DNA of 64,000 bases from Rhodoferax sp. TS-BS-61-7 (GCF_002943465.1 NZ_PTQY01000004.1:124001-188000); one strand, 5' to 3'; numbered from the stretch's first letter, positions 9,142-20,549 are shown. Notes: generated from the letters alone by a model not told the origin. A program made the numbers and translations.

Positions 9142-10019
9142 ACATGCCCCCCATTCGCACCGTCTGGCCTGCGGAACTGCTGCTGGGCGAGGGCCCGCTG
9201 TGGCACGCCGCCAGCGACCGTTTCTTCTTCGTTGACATCCACGGCAAGGCCCTGCACGCTTGGACACCGGCCACGGACACGCGCCAAAGCTGGGCCATGC
9301 CCGAGCGCATTTGCTGGCTGGTACCGCGCGCCGATGGCGATGGTTTCATGGCCGGCCTGCAGTCGGGCTTTGTGCGCCTTTGGCTGGAGCCGGAGCTGCG
9401 CATCGAACCCATGGGCACGCCCCACCCCGGTGAACCACTGGTGCGCCTGAACGACGGCAAGGCCGATTGCCATGGCCGCATCTGGGCCGGCTCCATGCGC
9501 AACGACGAACCTGGTTTGCGCCAGGGCCGCCTGGCCCAGCTCGCACCGTCGGGGGAAATCAGCGTGGTCGAAAGCGGCATCTACATCGCCAACGGCCCGG
9601 CCATCGCACACGACGGTAGTTGGATGCTGCACACCGACTCGTTCCTGGATACCGTCTACCGCTACGACCTGTCGCCCCAAGGCGTGCTGTCCGGCAAGAC
9701 GGTGTGGAACAAGTTTGGCGGTGAAGAGGGCACGCCGGATGGCATGACGCTGGACCGCGATGGCAATGTGTGGGTGGCGTTTTGGGGTGGCAGCTGCATA
9801 CGGCAGTTCGCACCGCAAGGCACCTTGCTGCGCACCATCCCTCTGCCCGCGCCGCAGATCACCAGCATGGCCTTTGGTGGCAAAAACCTGGACCTGCTGC
9901 TGGTCACCAGCGCCCGTGTGGGCCTGGACGGTGCCACGCTGGAGCGTTATCCGCTGGCCGGTAGCATTTTTGTCTTGGAGCCCGGCGTGCAAGGCGTCTT
10001 GCCCTGCACCTTTGGTTAG
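9132..10019 (+). CDS. SMP-30/gluconolactonase-family sugar lactonase
   Basis: This 295-residue six-bladed beta-propeller hydrolase shows LLGEGPLWH (metal-ligand Glu), RLNDGKADCHGRIWAGSM, and GTPDGMTLDRDGNVWVAFW, the metal-binding Asn/Asp signatures of the SMP-30 family. It would hydrolyse the aldonolactone made by the SDR enzyme. It overlaps that gene by 10 bases; an alternative ATG at 9144 would remove the overlap. It ends 8 bp before the stop of the opposing MATE gene. Confidence 0.85.
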   Translation: MDLNMPPIRTVWPAELLLGEGPLWHAASDRFFFVDIHGKALHAWTPATDTRQSWAMPERICWLVPRADGDGFMAGLQSGFVRLWLEPELRIEPMGTPHPGEPLVRLNDGKADCHGRIWAGSMRNDEPGLRQGRLAQLAPSGEISVVESGIYIANGPAIAHDGSWMLHTDSFLDTVYRYDLSPQGVLSGKTVWNKFGGEEGTPDGMTLDRDGNVWVAFWGGSCIRQFAPQGTLLRTIPLPAPQITSMAFGGKNLDLLLVTSARVGLDGATLERYPLAGSIFVLEPGVQGVLPCTFG

Positions 10020-10027
10020 GTCGTCGC

Positions 10028-11407
10028 TTACTCGCCGGCGCGCAAGCGTCTACGGCTGTCGCGCGCGTTGGGCAACCAACCGCGCCACAGCCAGCGAGCC
10101 AAGAGCAACAAGCCACGAATCCATTCGTCAATGGCGTAAGCCATCCAGATGCCAGGCAGGCCAAACAGACGGCCCAGCCAGAACGACCCCACGCCCAGCA
10201 CCAACACCAGCGAGGCCACGCTGGAGGCCGCGGGGTAAATCGCGTCGCCCGTCGCCCGCAGGGCCCCGTTCAAGATCAGGTTGAATACGCGCCCGGTTTC
10301 CAAGACCAATGAAATCCACAACAGAGTCTGGGCGGCCTGAATCACCGCCGGGTCTTTGGTAAACATGCGCATCAGCCAAGGGGCGCCCAGCGCAGCCAGC
10401 AGTGCCAGCGACCCCGAGGCCAGCAGCCCATTGCGCACCGCCTTGCGCACCAGGCCGTTGGCCACACGCAAGTCGCCCGCGCCCACCAGCCGGCCCACCA
10501 TGATCTCGCAGGCCCACCCAATAGCCATGCTGGTCAGCAGCACATACTTGAGCAGTTGCAGGGTGTAAGAGTGGGTGGCCAGTGCCGTCACACCCAAGCG
10601 AGCCGTGGCCGCCACCGACACCATGAAGGCGCCGCGGTACGCTACCTCGACTCCAGCGCCGGGCAAGCCCACGCGCAGCACCGGCCCCAGGTCTTTCCAG
10701 CTCGCCGCCCACCAATCGCGCCCTTGCGGCACCAGATGCATGCGGATGCGCCAGAACCACAAATGCATCACCAGCCCCAGTGCGCGGCTGACCAGCATGG
10801 CAATTGCGTAGCCCTCCAATCCCATGCCGTCCCACTCGCCCCAGCCGCGCATCAACACGGCGGCCAACAGCAAGTGACTGCTGTGCATGACGATCATGAC
10901 CTTGAGGGAGTCGCGCGAGAAAAGATGGGCACGTAGCACGGAGGCCATGCTCAGGTTGTAGGCCTCCAGCATCAGTGCAGGCGCAAACCACTGCAAAAAC
11001 GGTGCGGCCAGTGCCACGATCGCCTCGGGCGCATTGAGCCAGTCCAGCACCAGATCATTGCCTGCCACTACCGTACAGACCACCAGAACACCCGCCCAGG
11101 TGCTGGCCCCCAGGGCCAGCAAGGCAGCCCGCCGCGAGGCGGCATGCTGCCCACCGCCCAGGTACTGGGTCACCACCACGCCCAGGCCAATCGCCAGCAC
11201 ACGGAACACCACAAACAGGGTTTCCAGAATCTGGTTCACCAAGCCAAACGCGCCGGCAGCGGCATCCGAGGTCTGCGAGGCCAACCACAAGCCCCCCATG
11301 GCCACACTCATGCCCAGTAAAAACTCGCCCAGCAAGGGGCCGGCAATGGTGTTGAGACGCGGGCGAGTGACGGGAGGCATCAGGGGAATTTCAGGGGGGA
11401 GCGGCAC
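10028..11407 (-). CDS. MATE-family efflux transporter
   Basis: This is a 459-residue membrane protein with about 12 hydrophobic segments and the two-fold MATE architecture (first half NTIAGPLLGEFLLGMSVA...QILETLFVVFRVLAIGLGV; second half VGLPGAGVEVAYRG). MATE proteins export cationic drugs or metabolites using H+ or Na+ gradients. The gene begins 33 bp after aglA on the same strand and may be cotranscribed with the agl operon, but nothing shows its substrate. Confidence 0.85.
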   Translation of the reverse strand: MPLPPEIPLMPPVTRPRLNTIAGPLLGEFLLGMSVAMGGLWLASQTSDAAAGAFGLVNQILETLFVVFRVLAIGLGVVVTQYLGGGQHAASRRAALLALGASTWAGVLVVCTVVAGNDLVLDWLNAPEAIVALAAPFLQWFAPALMLEAYNLSMASVLRAHLFSRDSLKVMIVMHSSHLLLAAVLMRGWGEWDGMGLEGYAIAMLVSRALGLVMHLWFWRIRMHLVPQGRDWWAASWKDLGPVLRVGLPGAGVEVAYRGAFMVSVAATARLGVTALATHSYTLQLLKYVLLTSMAIGWACEIMVGRLVGAGDLRVANGLVRKAVRNGLLASGSLALLAALGAPWLMRMFTKDPAVIQAAQTLLWISLVLETGRVFNLILNGALRATGDAIYPAASSVASLVLVLGVGSFWLGRLFGLPGIWMAYAIDEWIRGLLLLARWLWRGWLPNARDSRRRLRAGE

Positions 11408-11440
11408 GGTCCAAATGGTGCCAGCCCCTGAGCGTACAGC

Positions 11441-13093
<1,653 letters not shown>

Positions 13094-13117
13094 ACAGAAA
13101 ACGAAAAGTGAAGAAGA

Positions 13118-14290
13118 TTATTTGACAGAACCGGACAGCAAACCGCGCACAAAAAATCGCTGCAGCGAGAAGAACACCGCCACCGGCACGGCAATGGACA
13201 CAAAGGCGCTGGCGGTCAGGATTTCCCAGCTTTCGCCGCGCGAACCCAACAGATCGTTGAGCTTGATGGTCAGCACGATCTGGTCGGGCGCCTTGCCCAG
13301 GAAAACCAGGGCGATCAAAAAGTCATTCCACACCCAGAGGAACTGGAAGATGGCAAAGCTGGCCAGCGCGGGAATCGACAGCGGCAGCACGATGCCTATG
13401 AAAATCTGGAAGTGCGAAGCCCCGTCCATGCGCGCGCTCTCGATGATGTCGCGGGGGAGCGAGGCGATGTAGTTGCGCAGCAGATAGATGGCCAGTGGCA
13501 AGCCAAAGGCCGAATGCGCCAGCCACACCCCCAGGTATGACTTGGACTCCATGCCAAAGGTTTCGCCCAATTGGTTGTACAGGCGCAGCAGCGGAATCAA
13601 CGACATCTGCAGCGGCACCACCAGCAGGCCCACCACCACCACAAACAACCACTTGCGCCCTGGAAACTCCATCCAGCTGAACGCGTACGCCGCAAAGGCC
13701 GCAATCAGGATGGGAATGAAAGTGGCGGGGATCGTGACCTTGAAGGTGTTGAGAAAGGCCTGGCCCACGCCTTCGGAGGCCACCACCTTTTCGTAGTTCT
13801 GCGTCAGAAACACGGGGGGAGACTCGGCCACGTAGAACACCCGAATGCCACGGTCCTTGTCGTACGGCGCATTGAGCTCCAAGCGGTAGGCCCCATCGGC
13901 CGCCACGGTTAGCGTGCCGTCGGGTTTGCCGTCTTCTTCGTCAAACACCTGACCATCCCCCACCTCGGCCACGGTGCCCACGGCAAACTCTTTGGGGTTG
14001 GACGACTTGAGCGAAAACTGCTTGATGCGCACGGCCGATTGCTCGCCCAGGAGCCGTCCCTGGATGACGGTCTTGTCGCCATCCTGCACCGCGCTTTGGC
14101 CACCACCGGTGCGGCGCATGTCGGCACGGGTTTGAGTGGACAGCGAGGTCCACCAGCCGCTGGACACCAGTTGCTGCTTGTCGCGAAAGCTGGAGACGAA
14201 CAGGCCGAAGGTGGGCAGCACCCACACCAGCACGATAGCCAGCAGCAAAGCCTGGGCGGCCAGCGATGGCAGGCTGAAGTATTTTTTCAT
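13118..14290 (-). CDS. aglG: Alpha-glucoside ABC transporter permease AglG
   Basis: This MalG-type inner-membrane permease has 390 residues, about 100 more than MalG. The extra sequence (about residues 45-150) is polar and lies between TM1 and the permease core, so it is predicted periplasmic; AglG proteins characteristically carry such an extension. The EAA loop ([22 protein letters not shown]) for contact with the ATPase is clear. It overlaps aglF by 4 bases. Confidence 0.88.
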   Translation of the reverse strand: MKKYFSLPSLAAQALLLAIVLVWVLPTFGLFVSSFRDKQQLVSSGWWTSLSTQTRADMRRTGGGQSAVQDGDKTVIQGRLLGEQSAVRIKQFSLKSSNPKEFAVGTVAEVGDGQVFDEEDGKPDGTLTVAADGAYRLELNAPYDKDRGIRVFYVAESPPVFLTQNYEKVVASEGVGQAFLNTFKVTIPATFIPILIAAFAAYAFSWMEFPGRKWLFVVVVGLLVVPLQMSLIPLLRLYNQLGETFGMESKSYLGVWLAHSAFGLPLAIYLLRNYIASLPRDIIESARMDGASHFQIFIGIVLPLSIPALASFAIFQFLWVWNDFLIALVFLGKAPDQIVLTIKLNDLLGSRGESWEILTASAFVSIAVPVAVFFSLQRFFVRGLLSGSVK

Positions 14291-15291
14291 CGTTGTGCCT
14301 CCTCGGTACGGAACCGGCGGATGTTGAATGCCATGACGGGAATGACGGCGAACATGAGCACCATGGCCAGCGTGGAGCTGCGCCCGTAATCACCACCGCC
14401 GCGGAACATCCAGTCGTACATCAGGTTGGCCAACACGCTGGTGTCCCACTGGCCACCGGTCATGGCCATCACGATGTCAAACACCTTGAGCACGGTGATG
14501 GTGATGGTGGTCCACACCACCAGCACGGTGGACATGACCTGCGGCACCATGATTTCAAAGAAGATCTGCAATTCGCTGGCACCATCGATGCGCGCCGCTT
14601 CAATCGTTTCGTGTGGCACACCGCGCAGCGCGGCAGACAAAATGACCATGGCAAAACCGGTCTGGATCCAGATCAGGATGGCCATGAGGAAGAAGTTGTT
14701 CCAGAACGGCACCGTGACCCAGGCCTGGGGCTCAAAACCCATGCCCATCACCATGGCGTTCAAGATACCAATCTGCTCGGCATCGGGGCCACGGAAGTCG
14801 TAGACAAACTTCCAGATCACACTAGCCCCCACAAAACTGATGGCCATGGGCATGAACACCATGGACTTGGCAAAACCGCCCCACCAGACGCGGTCAGCCA
14901 ACACCGCCACGATCAGACCCAGTGCGGTAGCCGCCGCCGGCACCACCAGCAGCCACATGAAGTTGTTGCGGATGGTGATCAAAAAATTCTGGTCGACCAA
15001 CACCCATTGGTAATTGGCCCAACCGACAAACTGCTCACCCGTCGCGTCGAAGAAGCTCAGGCGAAAGGTTTCGAACAGCGGGTAGAGCAGGTACATGCCC
15101 AGCAGAAACAGCGCCGGTGCCAGGAACAACCAGGGCCGCACGCTGGCGCGAACCCGCTCGCGCCCACTCTTGCTGCCAATGGGCAGGTGGACAATTTTGT
15201 CGAGCAAGAAATTGGAGCCGGCAAAGTACAGCAGGCAAAACGCAATGCTGACCACCACCGCAGTCAGGGTCTGGAGGATTTGATCGGTCAT
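14287..15291 (-). CDS. aglF: Alpha-glucoside ABC transporter permease AglF
   Basis: This is a 334-residue MalF-type permease with about 7 hydrophobic segments and the EAA loop ([22 protein letters not shown]). It pairs with AglG to form the channel. The N-terminus ([18 protein letters not shown]) is an additional membrane helix seen in AglF proteins. It lies between aglE and aglG in the operon. Confidence 0.9.
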   Translation of the reverse strand: MTDQILQTLTAVVVSIAFCLLYFAGSNFLLDKIVHLPIGSKSGRERVRASVRPWLFLAPALFLLGMYLLYPLFETFRLSFFDATGEQFVGWANYQWVLVDQNFLITIRNNFMWLLVVPAAATALGLIVAVLADRVWWGGFAKSMVFMPMAISFVGASVIWKFVYDFRGPDAEQIGILNAMVMGMGFEPQAWVTVPFWNNFFLMAILIWIQTGFAMVILSAALRGVPHETIEAARIDGASELQIFFEIMVPQVMSTVLVVWTTITITVLKVFDIVMAMTGGQWDTSVLANLMYDWMFRGGGDYGRSSTLAMVLMFAVIPVMAFNIRRFRTEEAQR

Positions 15292-15405
15292 GGGACGCGC
15301 TCTGGTACGTTGCGTGAAGAAGAGTTCGACAGGGATTCAAAAGGGCCGGCAGCCCGCAAGCCGCCGGCCGGAAGACGCGCACCACTGCGCGGTCAGAGGA
15401 GATAC

Positions 15406-16707
15406 TTACTTGATAGCGTCCCAGCTCTTCTGGATTTCGTCTGCCACGGCTTGGGCCGACTGACCACCAGAGTAGTTGACCATGCCCTTCCAGAAGCTGC
15501 CCGCACCCACGGCGCCAGGCATCAGGTCGGAACCGTCAAAGCGGAAGGTCGTGGCGTTTTGCAAAATCTCGCCCTGCTTCTTCAGCGACGCAGTCTTGTA
15601 CTTGGCCAGGTCTACACCCTTGTGCGGGGTCAGGAAGCCGCCTTCGGCCATCCAGATTTCATGCGACTGGGGATGCTGCAGGTACTCCATGAAGGCACGG
15701 GCGCCCTTGCTGTCCTTGGTGATGGTCAGGATGGTGCCGCCGCCCAGAACCGGGTTGCCCAGCTTCTTGCTGGCAAAGGACGGGAAGTAGAAGAAGTCGG
15801 CTTCGTCGGCCTTGCCGTCAGGGAAGAAGGCGGGAATGAAGGAAGCTTGACGGTGCATGTAGCACTTGGGAGGCGAACCGAACAGACCCTTGGGGCTGTC
15901 CTTGAAGCTCACGGTGGCCACGGCCTTGGCGCCGCCGTCCACATAGGCGTCGTTCTTGGCAAACCAGCCGTAGGCCTCAATGGCTTCCACCACTCGTTTG
16001 TCGTTGAACTTGACTTTGTTGCTGACCCAGCCGTCGTACACCTCGGGGGTCTGGGTGCGCAACATCATGTCCTCCACCCAGTCGGTGGCGGGCCAGCCGG
16101 TGGCAGCGTCCGAGCCCAGGCCGATACACCAGGGCTTGCCGCCGTCAGCGGCAATTTTCTTGGTCAGGGCCTGCAGGTCTTCCATGGACTTGGGTACTTT
16201 GTAGCCCTTTTCCTTGAAGTTCTCAGGCAGGTACCAGACCAGGCTCTTCACGTTCACGTTGTAGAACATGCCGTAGAACTCTTTTTTGCCAGCCTTGTTG
16301 GCGTAGGTGCCCAGGTCGGCCCAGGAGCTGCCAGCGGCGTAGTTCTTCTTCACCCACTCTTGTGCCTTGGGGCCCAGGGGTTTCAGGCCGTCGATGGCGG
16401 CCATGTTGGCGGCCAGACCCGGCTGGGGGAACACCGAGATGTTGGACGGCGAGCCGGCCTTGATGTCGATCACGATTTGCTGCTCGGAGCTTTGCGAACA
16501 GGAATGTTTCACGGTTGCGCCGGTGGCTTTCTCAAAATTGGCCACCACCTTTTTGAACATGCCTTCTTCGGCACCGGTCCAAGGGCAAGTCACGGTGATG
16601 ACTTCACCCTTCAGGTCCGGGCCCTTGTAGTCTGCAGCCAGTGCCGGATTTACCAGCGCGCCCAATGCCAAAGCCGAAGCCCCGGCGATCATGGATTTCT
16701 TGAACAT
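15406..16707 (-). CDS. aglE: Alpha-glucoside ABC transporter substrate-binding protein AglE
   Basis: This 433-residue periplasmic binding protein (cluster B, MalE-like) has a Sec signal (ALALGALVNPALA, cleavage near residue 24). The mature part begins with KGEVITVTCPWTGAEE and contains GWPATDWVEDMML. It delivers trehalose/maltose/sucrose-type alpha-glucosides to AglFG. Spacers of 66 bp (to aglK) and 114 bp (to aglF) flank it; a binding-protein gene in an ABC operon is often more highly expressed. Confidence 0.9.
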   Translation of the reverse strand: MFKKSMIAGASALALGALVNPALAADYKGPDLKGEVITVTCPWTGAEEGMFKKVVANFEKATGATVKHSCSQSSEQQIVIDIKAGSPSNISVFPQPGLAANMAAIDGLKPLGPKAQEWVKKNYAAGSSWADLGTYANKAGKKEFYGMFYNVNVKSLVWYLPENFKEKGYKVPKSMEDLQALTKKIAADGGKPWCIGLGSDAATGWPATDWVEDMMLRTQTPEVYDGWVSNKVKFNDKRVVEAIEAYGWFAKNDAYVDGGAKAVATVSFKDSPKGLFGSPPKCYMHRQASFIPAFFPDGKADEADFFYFPSFASKKLGNPVLGGGTILTITKDSKGARAFMEYLQHPQSHEIWMAEGGFLTPHKGVDLAKYKTASLKKQGEILQNATTFRFDGSDLMPGAVGAGSFWKGMVNYSGGQSAQAVADEIQKSWDAIK

Positions 16708-16773
16708 CGTCTCTCTCCTCTTGTTGTGCCGCGGCCCATCCGCAACACGTAAAAAAATGAATCCCTCAGCGCG

Positions 16774-17784
16774 TCAGTCGACGCGTTTGCCTTCGGCGTT
16801 GAAGCGGTACAGGTGCTCGGGCACAAAGCCCAGCTCAATCGGCTTGCCGGGCTCCAGCCCCAGCGTGCCATCCATACGCGCGGTGATGTCGCCAAACGCC
16901 CCGGCGCTGACATAGGCAAAGGTCTCGTTGCCCAGTTGTTCGGAATGTTTGAGCGTGCCCTGGATGGGGCCGCCGGCTTGCACCTTGAGGTGCTCCGGGC
17001 GCAAACCAATCGTGGCCACGTTGTGCCGGGCCGCAATGTCGCCGCCCAAAAAGTTCATTTGGGGGGAGCCAATAAACCCCGCCACAAACATGCTGGCGGG
17101 CTTGTTGTACAGCTCCAGCGGACGGCCGACCTGCTCGACCCGACCTTTGTTGAGCACCACAATCTTGTCGGCCAATGTCATGGCCTCGACCTGGTCGTGG
17201 GTCACATAGACCATGGTGGCACCCAGGCGGCGGTGCAGCGTGGCCAGCTCCACGCGCATCTTGGTGCGCAGGGCAGCATCCAGGTTGGACAGCGGCTCGT
17301 CAAACAAAAACACCTTGGGGTCGCGCACGATGGCCCGGCCAATCGCTACGCGCTGGCGCTGGCCGCCTGACAGGGCTTTGGGCAAGCGGTCCAGGTACTC
17401 GGTGAGCTGCAGGATCTCGGAGGCTTCGCGCACGCGGCGCTCAATCTCGGCCTTGGGCGTCTTGGCTATCTTGAGGGCGAAAGCCATGTTGTCGTAGACG
17501 GTCTTGTGCGGGTACAGCGCGTAACTCTGGAACACCATGGCCACGCCGCGTTCGGACGGGCCAAGCTCGTTGACACGTACGCCGCCGATGTTGAGGTCGC
17601 CGCCGGAAATCTCTTCCAGGCCCGCAATCATGCGCAACAAGGTGGTTTTGCCACAGCCGGACGGCCCCACAAACACGGTGAACTCACCGGGTTCGATGTC
17701 CAGATCGATGCCATGGATGACATCGGCCTTGCCGTAGTTTTTGACGATTCCGCGCAAACGGACATCGGACTGACTCATATGCAT
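16774..17784 (-). CDS. aglK: Alpha-glucoside ABC transporter ATPase AglK (MalK/UgpC family)
   Basis: This 336-residue ATPase has Walker A GPSGCGKTTLLRM, the signature LSGGQRQRVAIGRA, Walker B KVFLFDEPLSNLD, an H-loop (VTHDQVEA) and a C-terminal TOBE/MalK regulatory domain from about residue 235. It energises AglEFG. Here it is first in the operon, unlike the S. meliloti order aglEFGAK. The 191-bp region upstream holds two palindromic operator candidates. No LacI-type aglR gene is in the window. Confidence 0.92.
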   Translation of the reverse strand: MHMSQSDVRLRGIVKNYGKADVIHGIDLDIEPGEFTVFVGPSGCGKTTLLRMIAGLEEISGGDLNIGGVRVNELGPSERGVAMVFQSYALYPHKTVYDNMAFALKIAKTPKAEIERRVREASEILQLTEYLDRLPKALSGGQRQRVAIGRAIVRDPKVFLFDEPLSNLDAALRTKMRVELATLHRRLGATMVYVTHDQVEAMTLADKIVVLNKGRVEQVGRPLELYNKPASMFVAGFIGSPQMNFLGGDIAARHNVATIGLRPEHLKVQAGGPIQGTLKHSEQLGNETFAYVSAGAFGDITARMDGTLGLEPGKPIELGFVPEHLYRFNAEGKRVD

Positions 17785-17827
17785 GCTCCTGACGGTTGGA
17801 CAGCGGTGCCTCCGCTACGACCCAAAA

Positions 17828-17842
17828 TGTAACCAGATTACA
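17828..17842. promoter_or_regulatory. Candidate operator upstream of the agl operon (site 1)
   Basis: TGTAACCAGATTACA is an inverted repeat with 7-bp half sites (one mismatch) 44 bp upstream of the aglK start. It is a plausible repressor site for a sugar-responsive regulator encoded elsewhere. Confidence 0.45.
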
Positions 17843-17893
17843 CGCCACACAACTCAGGGAAAACCCTCAAAAATCAGCTTCAAAAGCAAATTT

Positions 17894-17907
17894 CAAAACC
17901 GATTTTG
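17894..17907. promoter_or_regulatory. Candidate operator upstream of the agl operon (site 2)
   Basis: CAAAACCGATTTTG is a palindrome (6 of 7 bases per half) with a central CG, the typical form of LacI/AglR-family operators. It lies 66 bp from site 1 centre to centre. The leftward strand here also reads TTGAAA, a possible -35 hexamer overlapping the site. Confidence 0.45.
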
Positions 17908-17975
17908 TCCAATGGAGATAAAAAACCAGACATGCATCATTTTTGGGCACCTCAGGTAATGCGGTTACAGAAAGG

Positions 17976-18281
17976 TTACAGCGGCAAGGCCCAAGCCAGC
18001 AGCTCGGCCAGGCGGCACACCACCCACTGCGCCTCGGCCGGCGTGACCACCGCTGCCTCGCCCAGCAGCCCCTGGTGGACACGCGACAACACGTCCGACT
18101 CGGTGATTCCGAGGCTGAACTCCATGTCGCGTGCGGTGGTGGTGAGCAGGTTGGCCAGGTCTTCGCACAGCTCGTAGCGCTGCACCACCTCTGGCCAGGG
18201 TGTGTGCAGGCGGTTGCGCCGGGTGTCGGTGTACAGGGCCAGAAAACTCTGCGGAATCTCGATCTGGTAGTCATCCGACAT
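17976..18281 (-). CDS. Conserved hypothetical protein, small alpha-helical
   Basis: This is a 101-residue acidic, mostly helical protein starting MSDDYQIEIPQSFLALY, with no signal peptide or membrane segment. I recognise close relatives in Comamonadaceae, often labelled an ATPase with chaperone activity, but no P-loop or other nucleotide-binding motif is visible, so I do not adopt that label. It lies between the helicase gene and the agl promoter; the dispersed repeat lies just upstream of it. Confidence 0.7.
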   Translation of the reverse strand: MSDDYQIEIPQSFLALYTDTRRNRLHTPWPEVVQRYELCEDLANLLTTTARDMEFSLGITESDVLSRVHQGLLGEAAVVTPAEAQWVVCRLAELLAWALPL

Positions 18282-18310
18282 GGGATAGCCCCTTATTTAC
18301 ATGCCAAACA

Positions 18311-18363
18311 GGGCTCTAGCCCCCGTGGATATTGCGCGAGCAGCTACTAAATGAATAGCATTT
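18311..18363 (-). repeat. Dispersed repeat copy A
   Basis: Read leftward it gives TTTAGTAGCTGCTCGCGCAA followed by TATCCACGGGGGCTAGAGCCC, close to the family consensus. It fills the spacer between the helicase and the 101-residue gene, and its left edge overlaps the TAA stop of the helicase gene (18362-18364). It contains the short inverted repeat GCTAT/GTAGC. Confidence 0.8.
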
Positions 18364-19600
18364 ATGCCAAGGGTGGCAGCAGTCCCGCCGCGCGCAGCTT
18401 GTCTTTTTTGCTGGGGCGGTGGCCCTTGATGCCGCCACCCAGCGTGGCCACCGGCGCGGTGGCCGCGGGCGCAAAACCCGTCACCTGCTCGCGTGCAATG
18501 CTGATGCGGTGGCGCTTTTCGATCAGGCGGAAGTGCGCCTCCATGTCGGCCGTGACAAAACTCACCGCCAGGCCGCTGGCGCCGGCGCGTGCGGTGCGGC
18601 CGATGCGGTGGGTGTAGTCAGTGGCAGAGCGCGGCAGGTCAAAGTTCACCACCACCGGCAGATCGCTGATGTCGATGCCACGTGCCGCCACATCGGTGGC
18701 CACCACCACCCCAATGGCCGAGGCCTTGAAGTCCATCAGCACCTGGGTGCGTTTGCCCTGGCTCAACTGGGCGTGGAAGGGCTCGGCCAGCAGGCCGGCG
18801 CGGCGCAGTTTGTCAGCCACCATCTCGGCGGCATATTTGGTGGCCACAAACACCAGCACCCGGCTCCAGCCCTGCTCGGCAATCAGGTGGCGCAGCAGCT
18901 GGGTGCGCTGGCTGGCATCCACCTGGATGGCACGCTGGGCAATGTCGGGCTGCTCGCCCTCCTCGGCCACCACATTCACCTCCACCGGGCTGTGCAGGCT
19001 GGCCTGTGCCATGGCGCGCACCGCGGCCGGAAAGGTGGCCGAGTACAGCAGGCTCTGGTGGCGTGCGGGCAGCAGGCTGCGAATGCGGTCCAGCTCCTGC
19101 GCGAAACCCAGGTCCAGCAGGCGGTCGGCCTCGTCCAGCACCAGGGTCTGCACCCCGCCCAGGTTCAACGCGCGGTGGTCCACCACGTCGAGCAAACGGC
19201 CCGGCGTGGCCACCACGATGTCGGTGCCGCCGCGCAGGCCCATGAGCTGCGGGTTGATGGAGACGCCACCAAACAGCACCGTCACCCGGGCCGCCTGGCC
19301 CGCGTGTTGGGCCAGGGTGCGCAATGTGTCGCCGACCTGGGTGGCCAGCTCACGTGTGGGCACCACCACCAGCGCGGTGGCCTGGCGGGGCTTGTGTGGT
19401 GTGCGGCTGGCCAGTTGCGCCAACAGCACCATGGCGTAGGCGGCGGTTTTGCCAGAGCCGGTTTGTGCACAGGCCAGCACGTCTTGCCCGCCCAGGGCCA
19501 CGGGCACGGTTTGGGCTTGCACGGGCGTGGGCAAGACAAAGCCCTGCAGCACCATGGCGTGCGCCAGTGCGGGGGAAATACCGAGGTCGGAAAAGGGCAT
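18362..19600 (-). CDS. DEAD-box ATP-dependent RNA helicase (RhlE-like)
   Basis: The 412-residue helicase has the full motif set: Q-motif (LPTPVQAQTVP), I AQTGSGKT, Ia PTRELA, II DEAD, III SAT, V TDVAARGID and VI HRIGRTARAG, with a short basic tail (KGHRPSKKDK). It unwinds RNA duplexes in ribosome assembly or mRNA turnover. The frame is open upstream to 19957, but homology begins at MPFSDLGISPALAH, so 19600 is chosen as the start. The last codons touch the dispersed repeat. Confidence 0.9.
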   Translation of the reverse strand: MPFSDLGISPALAHAMVLQGFVLPTPVQAQTVPVALGGQDVLACAQTGSGKTAAYAMVLLAQLASRTPHKPRQATALVVVPTRELATQVGDTLRTLAQHAGQAARVTVLFGGVSINPQLMGLRGGTDIVVATPGRLLDVVDHRALNLGGVQTLVLDEADRLLDLGFAQELDRIRSLLPARHQSLLYSATFPAAVRAMAQASLHSPVEVNVVAEEGEQPDIAQRAIQVDASQRTQLLRHLIAEQGWSRVLVFVATKYAAEMVADKLRRAGLLAEPFHAQLSQGKRTQVLMDFKASAIGVVVATDVAARGIDISDLPVVVNFDLPRSATDYTHRIGRTARAGASGLAVSFVTADMEAHFRLIEKRHRISIAREQVTGFAPAATAPVATLGGGIKGHRPSKKDKLRAAGLLPPLA

Positions 19601-19742
19601 GGGGTGGGGAAGGTAAAGGGGAAAACCGGCAAGGCGGGCCCTGCAGCAAACCGGGCCGGCAACCCGAATCCGTCCGCTGCGTGCGGGTGTGCGGTGCATT
19701 TTAGGTTGCCTGCGCCTGCGCGCGCTTAAAAAACACGGCGCC

Positions 19743-20549
19743 CTACAACAGCGGGCGCAACTCGCGCGCCGCGTCCAGCAGCACCGGCAGCAGCTCGCTC
19801 TGCAGAGCCTGTGGCGTCCAGCGGTGCGGTGCGGCCACCACATTGAGTGCGGCCACCGTATTTCCCTGTGCATTGCGCAGCGGCACCGCCAGGGCCAGTA
19901 CGCCCAGTTCGTGTTCTTCGCTGGCCAGGTAGAAGTCTTGCCGCCGCGCCGCGTCAATGCTCTGGCGCAGGGCCTTGGTGTCGGTCACGGTGTGGGCGGT
20001 CAGGCGCCGCAGGGGCTGCGCCTTGATCCAGGCGGCAAGCTGCGGCTTGGGCAGGGCCGCCAGCAGCAGGCGCCCGGTGGAGGTGGCGTGTGCGGGCAGG
20101 CGCGCCCCCAGGTGCAGACCATAGGCCAGCACCTGGGCCTTGCCCGAGGGTGAGCTGCGCCAGTCGTTGCCACTGCGGGCCACGATCACCACCTCATGCC
20201 CGTCCAGCACCACGGCCGAAAACGACTCCTGCGTTTGCGCCGCCAGCCGGTTCAGCGTGGGCTGCAGCACCCGCGGCATACGCGCCGAGGCCAGGTAGCT
20301 GCCCGAAAAACGCAACACCTTGCTGGACAGCCAGTAATAACTGCCATCGGTTTCAAGGTAGCCCAGATAAGCCAGCGTGAGCAGGTGGCGGCGGGCGGCG
20401 GCACGTGTGATGCCAGCACGCTGGGCCGCCAGCGTGGCGTTGAGGCGCTGGCGTTCGGTGTCAAAACTCTCTAGCACGGCCAAACCTTTGGCCATGCCGG
20501 CTATCAGGTCGGCCTTGGCAATGCCGGGGTGCGGGTCGCTCGGAATCAT
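19743..20549 (-). CDS. IclR-family regulator of pobA (PobR/PcaR-like)
   Basis: The 268-residue protein has an N-terminal HTH of the IclR type (LNATLAAQRAGITRAAARRHL) followed by the effector-binding domain (about residues 95-260). The opening KGLAVLESFDTERQRLNATL is typical of the PobR/PcaU/PcaR subgroup that senses 4-hydroxybenzoate or protocatechuate. It is divergent from pobA, and a three-repeat operator lies between them. It is most likely the activator of pobA. Confidence 0.85.
   Translation of the reverse strand: MIPSDPHPGIAKADLIAGMAKGLAVLESFDTERQRLNATLAAQRAGITRAAARRHLLTLAYLGYLETDGSYYWLSSKVLRFSGSYLASARMPRVLQPTLNRLAAQTQESFSAVVLDGHEVVIVARSGNDWRSSPSGKAQVLAYGLHLGARLPAHATSTGRLLLAALPKPQLAAWIKAQPLRRLTAHTVTDTKALRQSIDAARRQDFYLASEEHELGVLALAVPLRNAQGNTVAALNVVAAPHRWTPQALQSELLPVLLDAARELRPLL

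Noticed and set aside
13118-14290. AglG as a permease disrupted by an insertion
   Set aside because: The extra 100-residue polar segment is in frame and is characteristic of AglG proteins, so it is not a disruption.
14293-16752. 819-codon rightward open frame across aglF-aglE
   Set aside because: It is the antisense shadow of two strongly conserved genes; its translation is His/Gly-rich with no domain, a known artefact of high-GC codon usage.
17976-18281. ATPase with chaperone activity (label recalled for similar small proteins)
   Set aside because: No Walker or other nucleotide-binding motif is visible in 101 residues.
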